DNA of 64,000 bases from Streptococcus infantis (GCF_019929665.1 NZ_JAHZPZ010000002.1:62001-126000); one strand, 5' to 3'. Positions 8,693-18,971 are shown, numbered from the stretch's first letter. The notes: generated from the letters alone by a model not told the origin. Made by a program: numbers and translations.

Positions 8693-9204
8693 AGTTCCTC
8701 CTGATAAAAGGGATTCTTCCAGCACATGAGAAAATCAACTTCATTTCCGACTCCCAAGTCTACTATTCCTTGCTCTATAAATTCATTCATCTCAAAATAA
8801 GACAGCAATTCATCTTTACAGAGCAGATAAATAGCTGGACTATTTTGTTGAAGAGCAACTTGTTTCATGGCTGCAAGCAACAAGGTTCCAAATCCTTGCC
8901 CTTGATAATTCGGATGAACAGATAAAGCATCAATCACAAGATTTCCATTACTAATAGCTTCTCCATCTGCCATCTCTACTATCCATCTACTTACTGAGGA
9001 AGTAGCAAAATCTGTCGCTAAAATATAAGCAATCACCTGATCATCTATACTAGCTAAGAGAAACGTATCCGCAAAATTACGGATACGTTCTTCTATTATT
9101 TCTCTATTAAATGTTTCTTGGAAGTTTTGAGTACTCTCCTGTATCAAGCAAACCTGCTCGATATCAGATTGCTGAACTTCCTTTATTTTAATTGGAAATT
9201 CCAT
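8689..9204 (-). CDS. GNAT family N-acetyltransferase
   Basis: The protein has 171 residues. N-terminal IKEVQQSDIEQVCLIQE and the acetyl-CoA binding loop YQGQGFGTLLLAAMKQ (about residues 104-119) place it in the GNAT fold. DALSVHPN precedes the loop, and YFEMNEFIEQG follows it. It lies eight bases after murC and overlaps the next acetyltransferase by four bases, so murC and the two acetyltransferases look co-transcribed. There is no evidence for the substrate, and a role in wall modification would be a guess from position only. Confidence 0.87.
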   Translation of the reverse strand: MEFPIKIKEVQQSDIEQVCLIQESTQNFQETFNREIIEERIRNFADTFLLASIDDQVIAYILATDFATSSVSRWIVEMADGEAISNGNLVIDALSVHPNYQGQGFGTLLLAAMKQVALQQNSPAIYLLCKDELLSYFEMNEFIEQGIVDLGVGNEVDFLMCWKNPFYQEEL

Positions 9205-9212
9205 GGTTTTCC

Positions 9213-10547
9213 TTACTGAACATTACTTGTCAAATTAGACAAGAGACGTTCGAATGAGTATTCATATGATTGAATGTCACCTGCTCCCATAAAGACGTAT
9301 ACAGCATTGTCATGGTCTAAGAGCGGAGACACATTTTCAACAGTGATAACTTGATGTTTTTTATCAATCTTAGCTGCTAAATCTTCAACCTTAACATCAC
9401 CATGGTCAACTTCGCGAGCTGATCCATAGATTTGTGCTAGGTAAACTGCATCAGCCTGATTCAAGGCTTGTGCAAAATCATCCAACAAAGCAATTGTACG
9501 AGTAAAAGTATGCGGTTGGAAAATAGCAACGATTTCCTTGCTTGGGTATTTTTGACGTGCAGCATCTAGAGTTGCAATGATTTCAGTTGGGTGATGCGCA
9601 AAATCATCGATAATGACTGTATCGTTAACAATCTTTTCTGTAAAGCGACGCTTAACTCCTCCAAAAGTATTCAAGTGTTCACGTACCAAATCCAAGTCAA
9701 AGCCAGCAGTATAAAGCAAACCAATTACTGCTGTGGCATTCATGATATTATGGCGACCGAAAGTTGGAATGTGGAATTGACCCAACTCTTGACCACGGAA
9801 GTGAACTGTAAAGGTTGAACCTGTTGTAGAACGAAGCAAATCGCTAGCTACAAAGTCATTGTTGTCTGCTTCAAAACCGTAATAATAGATTGGAGCATTT
9901 GCCGTAATCTTACGCAACTCAGCATCTTCACCGTAGACAAACAAACCTTTGGTGATTTGTTTAGCATAATCATTGAAGGCGTTGAAGACATCCTCTAAGC
10001 TTGTGAAATAGTCAGGATGGTCAAAGTCGATATTCGTAATAATAGAGTACTCTGGGTGATATGGCATGAAATGACGTTCGTACTCGTCTGATTCGAAGAC
10101 AAAATACTTGGCATTTTCAGAACCACGACCTGTACCATCTCCAATTAGATAGCTAGTATCAGTGATGTGGGACAAAACGTGAGAAAGCATACCTGTTGTT
10201 GAAGTCTTACCGTGTGCTCCGGCAACACCCATGCTGATAAAGTCACGCATAAAGCTACCAAGAAACTCATGATAACGTTTATAGCTTAGCCCATTCTTGT
10301 CTGCATAGGCAATTTCAACATTGTTGTCTGGACGAAAGGCATTCCCAGCTATGATTTCTAAATCCCCTTGAAGATTTTTCTCATCGAAAGGTAAAATTTT
10401 AATCCCTGCTTGCTCTAGCCCACGTTGTGTAAAGTAATATTTTTCCACATCAGATCCTTGGACCTTGTGCCCCATTTGGTGCAACATCAAAGCCAAGGCA
10501 CTCATTCCTGATCCTTTAATTCCGATAAAATGATAGGTTTTTGCCAT
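9213..10547 (-). CDS. murC: UDP-N-acetylmuramate--L-alanine ligase
   Basis: The 444-residue cytoplasmic ligase adds L-alanine to UDP-MurNAc, the first step of stem-peptide assembly. The Rossmann N-terminus is [17 protein letters not shown], the ATP loop is [15 protein letters not shown] (near residues 110-124), the central domain motif is [10 protein letters not shown], and the C-terminal domain holds [10 protein letters not shown] and FQPHTFTRT. Length and motif order are normal for the firmicute type. The upstream gene, for a disordered protein, ends only 12 bases before it. Confidence 0.96.
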   Translation of the reverse strand: MAKTYHFIGIKGSGMSALALMLHQMGHKVQGSDVEKYYFTQRGLEQAGIKILPFDEKNLQGDLEIIAGNAFRPDNNVEIAYADKNGLSYKRYHEFLGSFMRDFISMGVAGAHGKTSTTGMLSHVLSHITDTSYLIGDGTGRGSENAKYFVFESDEYERHFMPYHPEYSIITNIDFDHPDYFTSLEDVFNAFNDYAKQITKGLFVYGEDAELRKITANAPIYYYGFEADNNDFVASDLLRSTTGSTFTVHFRGQELGQFHIPTFGRHNIMNATAVIGLLYTAGFDLDLVREHLNTFGGVKRRFTEKIVNDTVIIDDFAHHPTEIIATLDAARQKYPSKEIVAIFQPHTFTRTIALLDDFAQALNQADAVYLAQIYGSAREVDHGDVKVEDLAAKIDKKHQVITVENVSPLLDHDNAVYVFMGAGDIQSYEYSFERLLSNLTSNVQ

Positions 10548-10558
10548 CTTTTTCCCCT

Positions 10559-11152
10559 TTACTCTGTCATATTTGTCAAGTTCAACTCTTGAGCAATTTT
10601 ACGTTCTTTTTCTGATTGATTTTCTTTTTTGTTATAAATTTGGCTTTTCTTTAAAAAATCATAATTATTTTTCTTTGGTCCAAGATGCTCTTCTTTGCTT
10701 GTCTGTTGCATCTGAGGAGCCATTTCAGCCAAAATATAATGGTTCTGAGTTAGTTTGTCACTAAATTTTGCTAGCTCCCCAGGATTTTCCTTTTGGAAAG
10801 GAGCTGTTGGCTGATTTGCCTGTCTTACTACATTATTTGAAGGTTTATAACGTTTCGTAAAACTAACATCTTGAGTCAAATATTTTGCTGAACGTTTCCG
10901 TTTTAGATCGGCTCTTGCTTCTTCACGAGCAAGTTCAGCATAGGATTTTTCCTTCTTTTCAGGTAGCTTATCTGATGCTTGAACCAGTGGCTTTTTTTCG
11001 GTAGTAATTGGTGACCATTCCAAGTAGTTTTTGTCCTGGTAATCTCCCTTGATATTACTAATGAGATCCGACTCATCATATAAATCCATAAATGGCATCT
11101 CTGTCAGCATAATCTCATCATCTGACACTATTGGAAATCGTACTTGTTTCAT
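10559..11152 (-). CDS. Conserved hypothetical protein, charged and probably disordered
   Basis: I do not recognise a domain in this 197-residue protein. The first 35 residues are acidic ([20 protein letters not shown]). The middle is lysine- and arginine-rich ([16 protein letters not shown]), and the C-terminal third is rich in Q, N, K and E. There is no signal peptide and no hydrophobic helix. It sits between the SNF2 ATPase gene and murC with short gaps, and probably shares their transcript. A streptococcus-specific cytoplasmic protein tied to division or wall synthesis is possible, but only from position. Confidence 0.8.
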   Translation of the reverse strand: MKQVRFPIVSDDEIMLTEMPFMDLYDESDLISNIKGDYQDKNYLEWSPITTEKKPLVQASDKLPEKKEKSYAELAREEARADLKRKRSAKYLTQDVSFTKRYKPSNNVVRQANQPTAPFQKENPGELAKFSDKLTQNHYILAEMAPQMQQTSKEEHLGPKKNNYDFLKKSQIYNKKENQSEKERKIAQELNLTNMTE

Positions 11153-11198
11153 TTTTATTCCCTTTCAATACTCCATTATAACGTAAAGTCTTGATTTT

Positions 11199-14100
11199 TC
11201 AAGTCTTGGCTTCAGAAATTCCTAATATTTCTTGAATTTCAGTAAGTGTGAGACTTCCACGAGACTCTGTTCCATCCAATACTTCTGAGACCAGATTCTT
11301 TTTCTCTTCCTGCAACTCTTGAATCTTCTCCTCGATTGTGCCTCTAGTTACTAGACGATAAACCTCAACAGCTTGGTCTTGTCCCATACGGTGGGCCCGG
11401 CCAATAGCCTGTGATTCAACTGCCGGATTCCACCATAAATCTACCAGAATAACTGTATCCGCACCAGTAAGGTTGAGACCAACTCCACCAGCTTTTAGAG
11501 AAATCAAAAATACATCGCGCTCACCTTGGTTAAAAGCCTTGGTCATTTCTTGACGCTCCTGTGATGGTGTAGAGCCAGTAATCTTAAAGGAAGTTAAGCC
11601 AAGCTGAGGCAACTCCTTTTCGATGCGATCAAGCATTCCCCTAAATTGAGAGAAGATGAGTACACGATGATTTCCCTCAGCAATTTGACCTAACAGATCT
11701 CGTAAACTATCAAGCTTCCCGCTATCTCCCTTATAATCTTCCATAAATAGAGCTGGAGTATCACAAATCTGGCGAAGACGCATGAGTCCTGTTAAAATTT
11801 CAACTCGATTTCGTTGAAATTCTGCATCGGTCACTTGTCCCAAGCGCTCTTGCATCTGTTGAAGTTGAGCTAGATAGATAGCTTTTTGCTGGTCCTCCAG
11901 TTCATTTTTATAAACGACTTCTATCAGATCAGGTAACTCTGTAAGAACATCCTCTTTTTTTCGACGCATGACAAATGGTTTGATAAACTGTGCCACTCTC
12001 TCAGCAGGCAATTTCATAAAGTCTTTTTTTGCTGGCAAAAGTCCTGGCAATACAATCTGAAAGATAGACCATAATTCCCCTAGATTATTTTCAATTGGTG
12101 TTCCGGAAAGAGCAAAAACTGATGGAACCACAAACTTTCTCAAAATCTTAGCAATTTTGGTTTGGGCATTTTTCATCACTTGGGCTTCATCTAGAAATAG
12201 AAAATCAAAAGATAAATTTCGATAGATTTCACTATCCTGACGGAAAGTGGCATAACTGGTCACATAGACCTGATGTTTTTCTGCTAAAATAGTCTCACGA
12301 TAAGGTTTCAATCCATGTACGACAGCCACATCCAAATTCGGTGCAAATTTTTTAAATTCATCAGCCCAATTATAGATGAGACCAGATGGAGCAAGAATCA
12401 AGACACGGCTATTCTCCTGAAGTTGGCTACTTAAAAAAGCGATGGCTTGTAAGGTTTTTCCAAGTCCCATATCATCAGCTAAAATTCCACCAAATCCATA
12501 ATGGTCTAACATCTGAAGCCATTGAATCCCTTTTTTCTGATAATCCCTGAGTTGGACTCGAATATCTAGGGACTTCATCGGAAAATCCTCTGGATGCGTT
12601 AAATGATGCGCCAAATGACGAAATTCATCAGTAAAAGTAACTTGATCCTTGTCCTTAAACAGATGAGATAAGGTATAAGCCAAAGACTTGCGAGCCTGGA
12701 AAGCAGTACTCTCTATCTCATCAATTCCTAATTCCTCTAAATCTTGTCGAATACGTTTTGTCTGTTCATCAAAATAATAGACCTGATCAGACGAGCTAAT
12801 ATAATAGTCCTGCTTGGCAACGAGAGCTTTCATTGCTCGATTGATTTCTTCTTGATCAATATCCTGAAAATCAAATTGAATTTCTAAAAGACTTCCCTTG
12901 GATGATATCTGAACTTGAGGTTTTTGAATCTGATAAAGATCTTGCATACTCTCAGAAATCTTTAATTCTCCTAGCGCTGAAAAGGCTGGTAATACTTCCT
13001 GAAAGAATGTATGGACTGCTTCAGCTTTCAAACTTTGACGCCACGAACGAAAATCCGCTTCAAACCCCGCAGATAAAGCCAACTGAAAAATCTGTTTTTC
13101 CAATTGAATATCATTAGCAAAAGGGAGGTTCTCTAGTTCATTACGATTGGTTACTAGGCAAGTTTCATATTGAAATTGCATATCTAATCGAATAGAACCA
13201 TCCTCTTCTCGTTCCATATAAAAAGACGGACGGAAGGATTGGATTTGTAGTGAATCAGGAGCTTCTACTTTTCCTAGGCATTTAAACTGTGACAAGGTCG
13301 AAGCTAAAAGGTCTCGATCACGAGTATCAAACTGTAAGATCTTTCTACCACCATTGTCTAAAGGAACTTTTCTAAGCGCATCTAATAAACTAGCCTGTTT
13401 TTTCGTCATCAGGAAAAAATTCCCCTTGTAGAATAATACTTGTCCTCTGTAAAAGAAATTAAGCCCTGTCTGTTCGAAAATTTCCATTTCAAAATAGTTG
13501 GATTCAAAATAGTTGGATTTTTCTTCAATTCTAAATGAAAACAAACTTGCTTGGCCATCAAAGTCTTGGAAGAGAAGACGATGATAACTCGAAAGTTGGT
13601 GGTCAAACTGAAAGGCTTCTAATCCCATCAGTAGACTAGCCCCCTGCTCAAAAAAGGTTTTAGGGAAATAGAGATGTCGTCCTTGATTTGGGAAAAAAAT
13701 AGAATTGTCTGTTTTCTCCTCAACTAATCCAAGTAAAAAATTCAAAACTTCTTGACTGGCTTTATCAAATTGTTCAAGTCTTAATGAAGTCTCATAATGC
13801 TTTCCTATCATGTAAGGTTTGGAAAACTCTATGACTTTTAAGAAAAGAGGGATATCCCTAATCACATAAAATTTGTCTTGTTGAGAAAGACCAATTCTTA
13901 AAGTCCAGATAATGCGATTGGTTCCTGCTTCCACCTGCCCTTGAGCAGAAAGCCGATAGATGTTGGATTGACGCGGAACTTGGATAGACTTCAAGAATTC
14001 TCCTCCGAAAGTCACCTGTGTCTCAACAGTTTCCTTCTCTTCCTGATTAGCCTCCAGATTGAGTAAGATTTCCTGTCCTAGTTGATCATTTTTCAAGTAA

Positions 14101-14312
14101 TATTCTAGAGCTGCTAAATGAACACAGTAACCTCTTTTTTTGAAAAAATCACATGCACAAAAAATCAAGTCATCGTCTAAACTATAACGAATTTCTTCTT
14201 CCGCTACACGCGCATAGATGCGATGGTCTTGTTCCTTAATGATTTCAATCTGACCAGTTTCATAGAGTTCCACTCCCTCCATTCGAAGCTTTCCTGGAAT
14301 CAATTTAGCCAT
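11199..14312 (-). CDS. SNF2-family DEAD/H-box ATPase with N-terminal SWIM zinc finger
   Basis: This large protein (1037 residues) is of the bacterial SNF2/RapA-like class. A SWIM zinc finger lies near residues 50-70 (CACDFFKKRGYCVHLA). A long middle region follows, then the two RecA-like lobes: Walker A DDMGLGKTLQAIAFL at about residue 620, DEAQ in motif II, SGTPIENNLGELW, and C-terminal KAGGVGLNLTGAD and QAIGRAHRMGQ. Such proteins are double-stranded-DNA translocases, and their bacterial role is poorly defined. The protein should be cytoplasmic. The reading frame is intact. Confidence 0.93.
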   Translation of the reverse strand: MAKLIPGKLRMEGVELYETGQIEIIKEQDHRIYARVAEEEIRYSLDDDLIFCACDFFKKRGYCVHLAALEYYLKNDQLGQEILLNLEANQEEKETVETQVTFGGEFLKSIQVPRQSNIYRLSAQGQVEAGTNRIIWTLRIGLSQQDKFYVIRDIPLFLKVIEFSKPYMIGKHYETSLRLEQFDKASQEVLNFLLGLVEEKTDNSIFFPNQGRHLYFPKTFFEQGASLLMGLEAFQFDHQLSSYHRLLFQDFDGQASLFSFRIEEKSNYFESNYFEMEIFEQTGLNFFYRGQVLFYKGNFFLMTKKQASLLDALRKVPLDNGGRKILQFDTRDRDLLASTLSQFKCLGKVEAPDSLQIQSFRPSFYMEREEDGSIRLDMQFQYETCLVTNRNELENLPFANDIQLEKQIFQLALSAGFEADFRSWRQSLKAEAVHTFFQEVLPAFSALGELKISESMQDLYQIQKPQVQISSKGSLLEIQFDFQDIDQEEINRAMKALVAKQDYYISSSDQVYYFDEQTKRIRQDLEELGIDEIESTAFQARKSLAYTLSHLFKDKDQVTFTDEFRHLAHHLTHPEDFPMKSLDIRVQLRDYQKKGIQWLQMLDHYGFGGILADDMGLGKTLQAIAFLSSQLQENSRVLILAPSGLIYNWADEFKKFAPNLDVAVVHGLKPYRETILAEKHQVYVTSYATFRQDSEIYRNLSFDFLFLDEAQVMKNAQTKIAKILRKFVVPSVFALSGTPIENNLGELWSIFQIVLPGLLPAKKDFMKLPAERVAQFIKPFVMRRKKEDVLTELPDLIEVVYKNELEDQQKAIYLAQLQQMQERLGQVTDAEFQRNRVEILTGLMRLRQICDTPALFMEDYKGDSGKLDSLRDLLGQIAEGNHRVLIFSQFRGMLDRIEKELPQLGLTSFKITGSTPSQERQEMTKAFNQGERDVFLISLKAGGVGLNLTGADTVILVDLWWNPAVESQAIGRAHRMGQDQAVEVYRLVTRGTIEEKIQELQEEKKNLVSEVLDGTESRGSLTLTEIQEILGISEAKT

Positions 14313-14360
14313 AATTTCCCCTTTACTTTATCTCTTAATTATACCATATTTTCGCCTATG

Positions 14361-14405
14361 AAAATAGCCTTCTAGGAAGACTTTTCTCCTAAAAGGCTAG
14401 TTTTT
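14361..14405 (-). terminator. Terminator of the metC-malY pair
   Basis: AGCCTTCTAGGA pairs with TCCTAAAAGGCT with one mismatch, and the sequence continues into Ts on the minus strand. It directly follows the MalY-type lyase stop. Confidence 0.6.
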
Positions 14406-15570
14406 AAAGATTTGAAAAAGTGGCAATGATTCGTTGGCAGACTTCTTCCAAAATAGATGTCGGCATTGCTACATTTAAGCGAGCGTGGAGGGCTCCTTCT
14501 TCACCAAAGTCCAAGCCCCTATTCAGGATAACTTTGGCTTCGTCTCTTAAAAGCTTTCTTAGCTCTTCATCGCTAATATCATATGCTGAAAAATCAAGCC
14601 AAATGAGATAGGTCCCTTGAGGTTTCATGACCTTGATTTTAGTTTCTTTGCCAAATACATCCACTACATAATTGATGTGTGTCTCAATCAGTTCTTTGAG
14701 TTCTGTCAACCAATCTTCACCATATCGATAGGCAACTTCTGTTGCCAAATATCCCAAACCTGAGATTTCATGTTGATTATTAGCCAGCTGGCGCTTTTGG
14801 AAAGCAAGTCTCAACTTAGGATTTTCGATAATAGCGTAGGAATTCTTCGTCCCAGCAATGTTAAAGGTCTTGGTAGCACTGCTTAAAATCAGTGAAAATT
14901 CTTTAAAATCTTCATTTACCGTATTGAATGACTGGTGCTTGTTTCCAAATAGAGCTAAATCTTGGTGAATCTCATCAGAAACCAGCAAGACTCCATGTTT
15001 TTGACAAAGTTGTCCAATCTTCTCTAAGACTTCCTTTTCCCAAACGCGTCCACCAGGATTATGAGGATTGCAGAGAACGTAGAGTTTCACATCTTCTTCG
15101 ACAAAGTCTTTCTCCAATTGATCAAAGTCAATCTCAAAAAGTCCGTCTTTTTCTACTAGAGAGTTGGTGATTAGTCTACGATTATTGAGCTTAATACTTC
15201 GAGCAAAAGGAGGATAAACCGGTGTGTTAATCAGAACCGCTTCACCTTCTTTGGTAAAGGCTTGAATGGCTGTTGAAATAGCTGGCACTACCCCTTCGAT
15301 AAAGACTAGAGCATCCTTTTCAAAGCGATAACTATGGTGTTTTTCCTCCCAGTTTTGAACGGCTTCAATCAATCCATCACTCGCATAGGTATAACCATAG
15401 ACTAATTGCTCAGCATAGTCATGGACAGTCTGACGAATCTCAGGTAAGACTTCAAAGTCCATATCAGCAATCCAGGCCGGCAATACTTGACGATCAGTCT
15501 CTGCTTCTTTCCATTTGTAGGTATGATGTCCAAAACGATTGGGCAAAGTCGTAAAATCATATTTCCCCAT
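14404..15570 (-). CDS. MalY/PatB-type PLP-dependent C-S (cystathionine beta-) lyase
   Basis: The protein has 388 residues from the ATG ending at 15570, which has GAAGGA seven bases upstream; the longer frame to 15606 would run into the previous gene. Fold-type I aminotransferase marks are WIADMDFEVLPEI, VYPPF, NPHNPGGRVW and the PLP lysine in SSATKTFNIAG. MalY/PatB enzymes cleave cystathionine or cysteine to give homocysteine or H2S, pyruvate and ammonia. Four bases separate it from the metC/metB-type gene, a typical sulfur amino-acid pair. Exact substrate preference is not readable. Confidence 0.9.
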   Translation of the reverse strand: MGKYDFTTLPNRFGHHTYKWKEAETDRQVLPAWIADMDFEVLPEIRQTVHDYAEQLVYGYTYASDGLIEAVQNWEEKHHSYRFEKDALVFIEGVVPAISTAIQAFTKEGEAVLINTPVYPPFARSIKLNNRRLITNSLVEKDGLFEIDFDQLEKDFVEEDVKLYVLCNPHNPGGRVWEKEVLEKIGQLCQKHGVLLVSDEIHQDLALFGNKHQSFNTVNEDFKEFSLILSSATKTFNIAGTKNSYAIIENPKLRLAFQKRQLANNQHEISGLGYLATEVAYRYGEDWLTELKELIETHINYVVDVFGKETKIKVMKPQGTYLIWLDFSAYDISDEELRKLLRDEAKVILNRGLDFGEEGALHARLNVAMPTSILEEVCQRIIATFSNL

Positions 15571-15574
15571 AGTC

Positions 15575-16669
15575 TTATCCTTCCAAAGCTTGACGCAAAT
15601 CTTCAATCAAGTCCCTAGCATCCTCAATACCAATAGACAAGCGCAAGAGGTCATCTGTCAATCCATAAGAATGACGAACTTCTGCAGGAATGTCTGCATG
15701 GGTTTGAGTGGTTGGGTAGGTAATCAGACTTTCAACACCACCCAGGCTTTCAGCAAAAGAGAATACTTTCAAAGTATTTAAGATATGAGGGATTCGTTTT
15801 TCATCCGCCACTTTAAAGGAAATCATTCCCCCACGACCTGTATACAAAACTTCTTTGACTGCAGGTGATTGTTCCAAAAAGGCTACGATTTCTTGAGCAT
15901 TAGCTGTTGAGCGCTCCATACGAAGTGACAATGTTTTAAGACCACGAATCAATTGATAACTATCAAATGGTGACAAAACAGCCCCTGTCGTGTTGAGATT
16001 GTAAAAGAGTTTTTCGTACAAATCAGCATTATCTGTCACAACTACACCAGCTAGAACATCATTATGGCCTGCAAGGTATTTTGTCGCTGAATGAAGGACA
16101 ATATCTGCTCCATCTTCAATTGGACGTTGGTAAATCGGGCTATAGAAGGTATTATCGACGACAACTTTAGCACCCTTAGCATGAGCTAATTTTGACAATT
16201 TTTCAATGTCAAATTCCAACATCAAAGGGTTGGTTGGTGTTTCGATATAAAGTACATCCACATCCTTTTCTAGCTCGGCAATTAGCTCTTCTTCTGTGTT
16301 GGCATAGGTAAAGTGGAATCGTCCTTCCTGCTCCACTTGATTGAACCAGCGGAAAGAACCACCGTAAAGGTCACGGACAGCCAAAACCTTACTTCCTACT
16401 GGAAAAACGCTAAAGGCTAACACAATCGCAGACATACCTGAACTAGTCGCCAAAGCATACTTGGCTGATTCAATAGCTGCCAAAACTTCCTCTGCCTTGC
16501 TACGAGTTGGGTTTTTGGTGCGGGTATAGTCAAATCCAGTTGATTGACCAAATTCTGGGTGCTGATAAGTCGTTGAAAAGTGAATAGGTGTAACCAAAGC
16601 ACCTGTTGCCTCATCAGACTTGATCCCTGCTTGGGCTAAAATTGTGTTGATGTGAAATGATTTACTCAT
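15575..16669 (-). CDS. Cystathionine gamma-synthase / beta-lyase family enzyme (Cys/Met metabolism PLP enzyme)
   Basis: The 364-residue protein belongs to the trans-sulfuration PLP family. Marks are TPIHFSTTYQHPEFG, the cofactor loop ATSSGMSAIVLAF, YIETPTNPLM, the PLP lysine in LHSATKYLAGHNDV, and SLGGVESLITYPTTQTHADI near the C-terminus. The SLGG..ES motif is shared by synthase, gamma-lyase and beta-lyase members, so the exact reaction (metB versus metC) is open. The downstream MalY-type lyase makes a synthase role here plausible. An AGGAGG-like site precedes the ATG. Confidence 0.9.
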   Translation of the reverse strand: MSKSFHINTILAQAGIKSDEATGALVTPIHFSTTYQHPEFGQSTGFDYTRTKNPTRSKAEEVLAAIESAKYALATSSGMSAIVLAFSVFPVGSKVLAVRDLYGGSFRWFNQVEQEGRFHFTYANTEEELIAELEKDVDVLYIETPTNPLMLEFDIEKLSKLAHAKGAKVVVDNTFYSPIYQRPIEDGADIVLHSATKYLAGHNDVLAGVVVTDNADLYEKLFYNLNTTGAVLSPFDSYQLIRGLKTLSLRMERSTANAQEIVAFLEQSPAVKEVLYTGRGGMISFKVADEKRIPHILNTLKVFSFAESLGGVESLITYPTTQTHADIPAEVRHSYGLTDDLLRLSIGIEDARDLIEDLRQALEG

Positions 16670-16763
16670 ACAATACCTCCAAATCTATAGTAACTATTGT
16701 ACCACTTATTTTGGATCCTTCGTTTTCTTGTTTTCAAGAGCTAGTTATAGTTTCAAACTATAT

Positions 16764-16798
16764 AAAAAACGATAACCTCATCAAAGGTTACCGTTTTT
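16764..16798 (-). terminator. Intrinsic terminator of the aliB-type gene
   Basis: AAAAACGGTAACCT pairs with AGGTTATCGTTTTT on the minus strand (one wobble), ending in a T run just after the lipoprotein stop. Confidence 0.75.
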
Positions 16799-16811
16799 AA
16801 ATTTAGAGTCA

Positions 16812-18770
16812 TTACTTAACGTGTTTAGCAAAATCTTCTTGGGCTTTTTTATTAGATTCTTCTTTTTCTTTCAACCATTTTTCTTTGGCTTTTTCATATT
16901 CATCTTTTGTAACTGTCTTATCTTGTAATTTGAGGTATTTATATGATTCAACCCCTTTATTACCAGCCAATGAATATGGTGTTGAGAAAGGAATAATTTT
17001 TCTCAATGTTGGTGTTCCGCCCTTAGAAACATTTGGAATTGCTAAAGCGCTATCTACCAACCACGCTTGGATCTCAGCATACTTTTCATAGCGTTTTACA
17101 AGATCTTGTTCCTTATTAGCTTCCTCCAACATTTGAGTGTAGACATCCAATCCAACAGCCTTGGCCTTGTCATTGGCCTCACCTGGCTCTAAACCTAGAT
17201 TTTGCAACAAACCACCAGAATTAATGTTTAAGACATCAAGGTAGGTTGAAGGATCTTGGTAATCAGGACCCCAACCACCGTTGTAAAGATCATAATCCTT
17301 CTGAGCTGCGGTCTGAGCCAAATAGCTTGTATTGTCATAATCTTCAGTAGTGAGTTGTTGAATATCAATTACAACGTTCTCTGCACCTAAGGCTGCTTCA
17401 ATAGATTGCTTCATAGAATTTGCCTCTTGAACACCCTTTTTAGCAGCTTGGTCAACTGTCATATCCAAGTGGATAGGGAATTGGACTCCTTTGGCTTGGA
17501 GTTCTTTCTTAGCTTCTGCAAATTTAGCCTTAGCTTTTTCTGGATTGTAGTATGGATCCTGGGCATCTGCAAAGTTGATTCCTTGCCATTCTTTACCATA
17601 ATTCACCATCTTAGAAGCCACTACTTCACCAAAGTCTTTTCCGTTGATACTTACGAAGTTTGGAGGAACAACCAAGTTACGCAAAATCTTAGTTGCCCCC
17701 TCTTCTCCCTGAGATTGAGCCCCGTAAGCTGTACGATCATAGGCAAAGTTAATGGCTTGACGGAAGTTTTTATTAAGAACCGCTTCCTGAGTCGATTTCT
17801 TTTCAGCATCACTTGTTTTTGAAGTGAATTTATATGATTTTCTATCTAAGTTGAAGTTTAAGAAGTAAGAAGTAGCATCTTGCAAGCTATAGATGATATT
17901 ATCCTTATTCTTCTCTTTAATCCCTTCAAAACTTGAACTATTTGGATAAAGACGAGCATAGCTATAGGCACCCTCTACATAGTTACGAGCCAGTGCATCT
18001 TGATCACTACCATCATAATAGGCCAATTTGACATCATCTACAAAGACATTTTTAGCATCCCAGTAGTTAGGATTTTTCTTGAATTCGATGACAGATTTTG
18101 AAACAAAGGATTTCATCAAGAAAGGTCCATTATACAAAATGCTAGATGGGTCTACCCGCCCAAAATCATCCCCTTTTGATTTCAAGAAATCTGCATTGAC
18201 TGGGAAGAGAATGGTTGACGTTGTTTTTGAGTTCCAGTAAGATTCTGGTCGTGTCAAAGTGTACTGAACTGTTTGGTCATCAAGAGCCTTGACTCCGACA
18301 GTTGAAAAGTCTGTTGTTTTACCAGTGATATAGTCATCTAAACCAGCAACGGATTCTTGCACTAAGTACAAGGCTTCTGATTTTTTATCAGCCGCATATT
18401 TCAAACCTGTCACAAAATCTTGGGCAGTTACAGGAGCATATTCTTCTCCATCTGCAGTATACCACTTAGCATCTTTACGCAGTTTGTAGGTATAGGTCAA
18501 ACCGTCTTGAGAAACAGTCCAATCCTCAGCCAAAGATGGAATATAGTTTCCATACTGGTCATTTTCCATGAGTCCATCTACCAAATTGGTAACGATATCA
18601 TTGGTTGTTGCACGGTTTTCTGCAAGATAGTTCAAACTAGACGGATCGCTACTATATACATAGTTGTATGTTTTAGTTGAACTAGCTGAGTTGCTACAAG
18701 CCGCCAATAGCAGACCTGCACTTAGGGCAACGCCTGCTAGCGTCAGATATTTCGCTTTAGACTTTTTCAT
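16812..18770 (-). CDS. aliB: Oligopeptide ABC transporter substrate-binding lipoprotein (AliA/AliB type)
   Basis: The 652-residue lipoprotein starts at the ATG ending at 18770, preceded by GGAGG. The signal peptide is KKSKAKYLTLAGVALSAGLL with lipobox LLAAC; Cys25 would be lipidated. It is an SBP family 5 protein: AENRATTNDIVTNLVDGL, LAEDWTVSQDGLTYTYKLR, YNGPFLMKSFV, and the late YNGGWGPDYQDPSTYLDVL. Pneumococcal AliA/AliB deliver peptides to the AmiCDEF permease. No permease genes adjoin it, so it is probably an orphan receptor using a remote one. AliA and AliB are hard to tell apart from sequence alone. Confidence 0.88.
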   Translation of the reverse strand: MKKSKAKYLTLAGVALSAGLLLAACSNSASSTKTYNYVYSSDPSSLNYLAENRATTNDIVTNLVDGLMENDQYGNYIPSLAEDWTVSQDGLTYTYKLRKDAKWYTADGEEYAPVTAQDFVTGLKYAADKKSEALYLVQESVAGLDDYITGKTTDFSTVGVKALDDQTVQYTLTRPESYWNSKTTSTILFPVNADFLKSKGDDFGRVDPSSILYNGPFLMKSFVSKSVIEFKKNPNYWDAKNVFVDDVKLAYYDGSDQDALARNYVEGAYSYARLYPNSSSFEGIKEKNKDNIIYSLQDATSYFLNFNLDRKSYKFTSKTSDAEKKSTQEAVLNKNFRQAINFAYDRTAYGAQSQGEEGATKILRNLVVPPNFVSINGKDFGEVVASKMVNYGKEWQGINFADAQDPYYNPEKAKAKFAEAKKELQAKGVQFPIHLDMTVDQAAKKGVQEANSMKQSIEAALGAENVVIDIQQLTTEDYDNTSYLAQTAAQKDYDLYNGGWGPDYQDPSTYLDVLNINSGGLLQNLGLEPGEANDKAKAVGLDVYTQMLEEANKEQDLVKRYEKYAEIQAWLVDSALAIPNVSKGGTPTLRKIIPFSTPYSLAGNKGVESYKYLKLQDKTVTKDEYEKAKEKWLKEKEESNKKAQEDFAKHVK

Positions 18771-18802
18771 AAACAGAACCTCCAAATTTAAATATTTGTA
18801 TC

Positions 18803-18832
18803 ATTATACAGCTATTGTTTTTTTTTAGTCAA
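18803..18832 (-). promoter_or_regulatory. Promoter of the aliB-type gene
   Basis: TTGACT (18827-18832), an 18-base spacer with an A tract, and TATAAT (18803-18808) on the minus strand. A GGAGG site follows before the ATG. Confidence 0.75.
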
Positions 18833-18907
18833 GCGATTTTATCTAAATTTTACCAAATTATAGATTTTTTTCAACAAATTTTATATTTTATCCTATTTTT
18901 TTAATAA

Positions 18908-18959
18908 AAAATGAACGATTTGAACATTTCAATAGATAAAAATTCAAATCGTTCATTTT
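18908..18959 (-). terminator. Long-stem terminator after ytgP
   Basis: A perfect 17-bp inverted repeat (18908-18924 with 18943-18959; arm ends AAAATGAACG) with an 18-base loop and A/T flanks. It separates ytgP from the aliB-type promoter. Confidence 0.75.
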
Positions 18960-18971
18960 ATTTATAAAATA

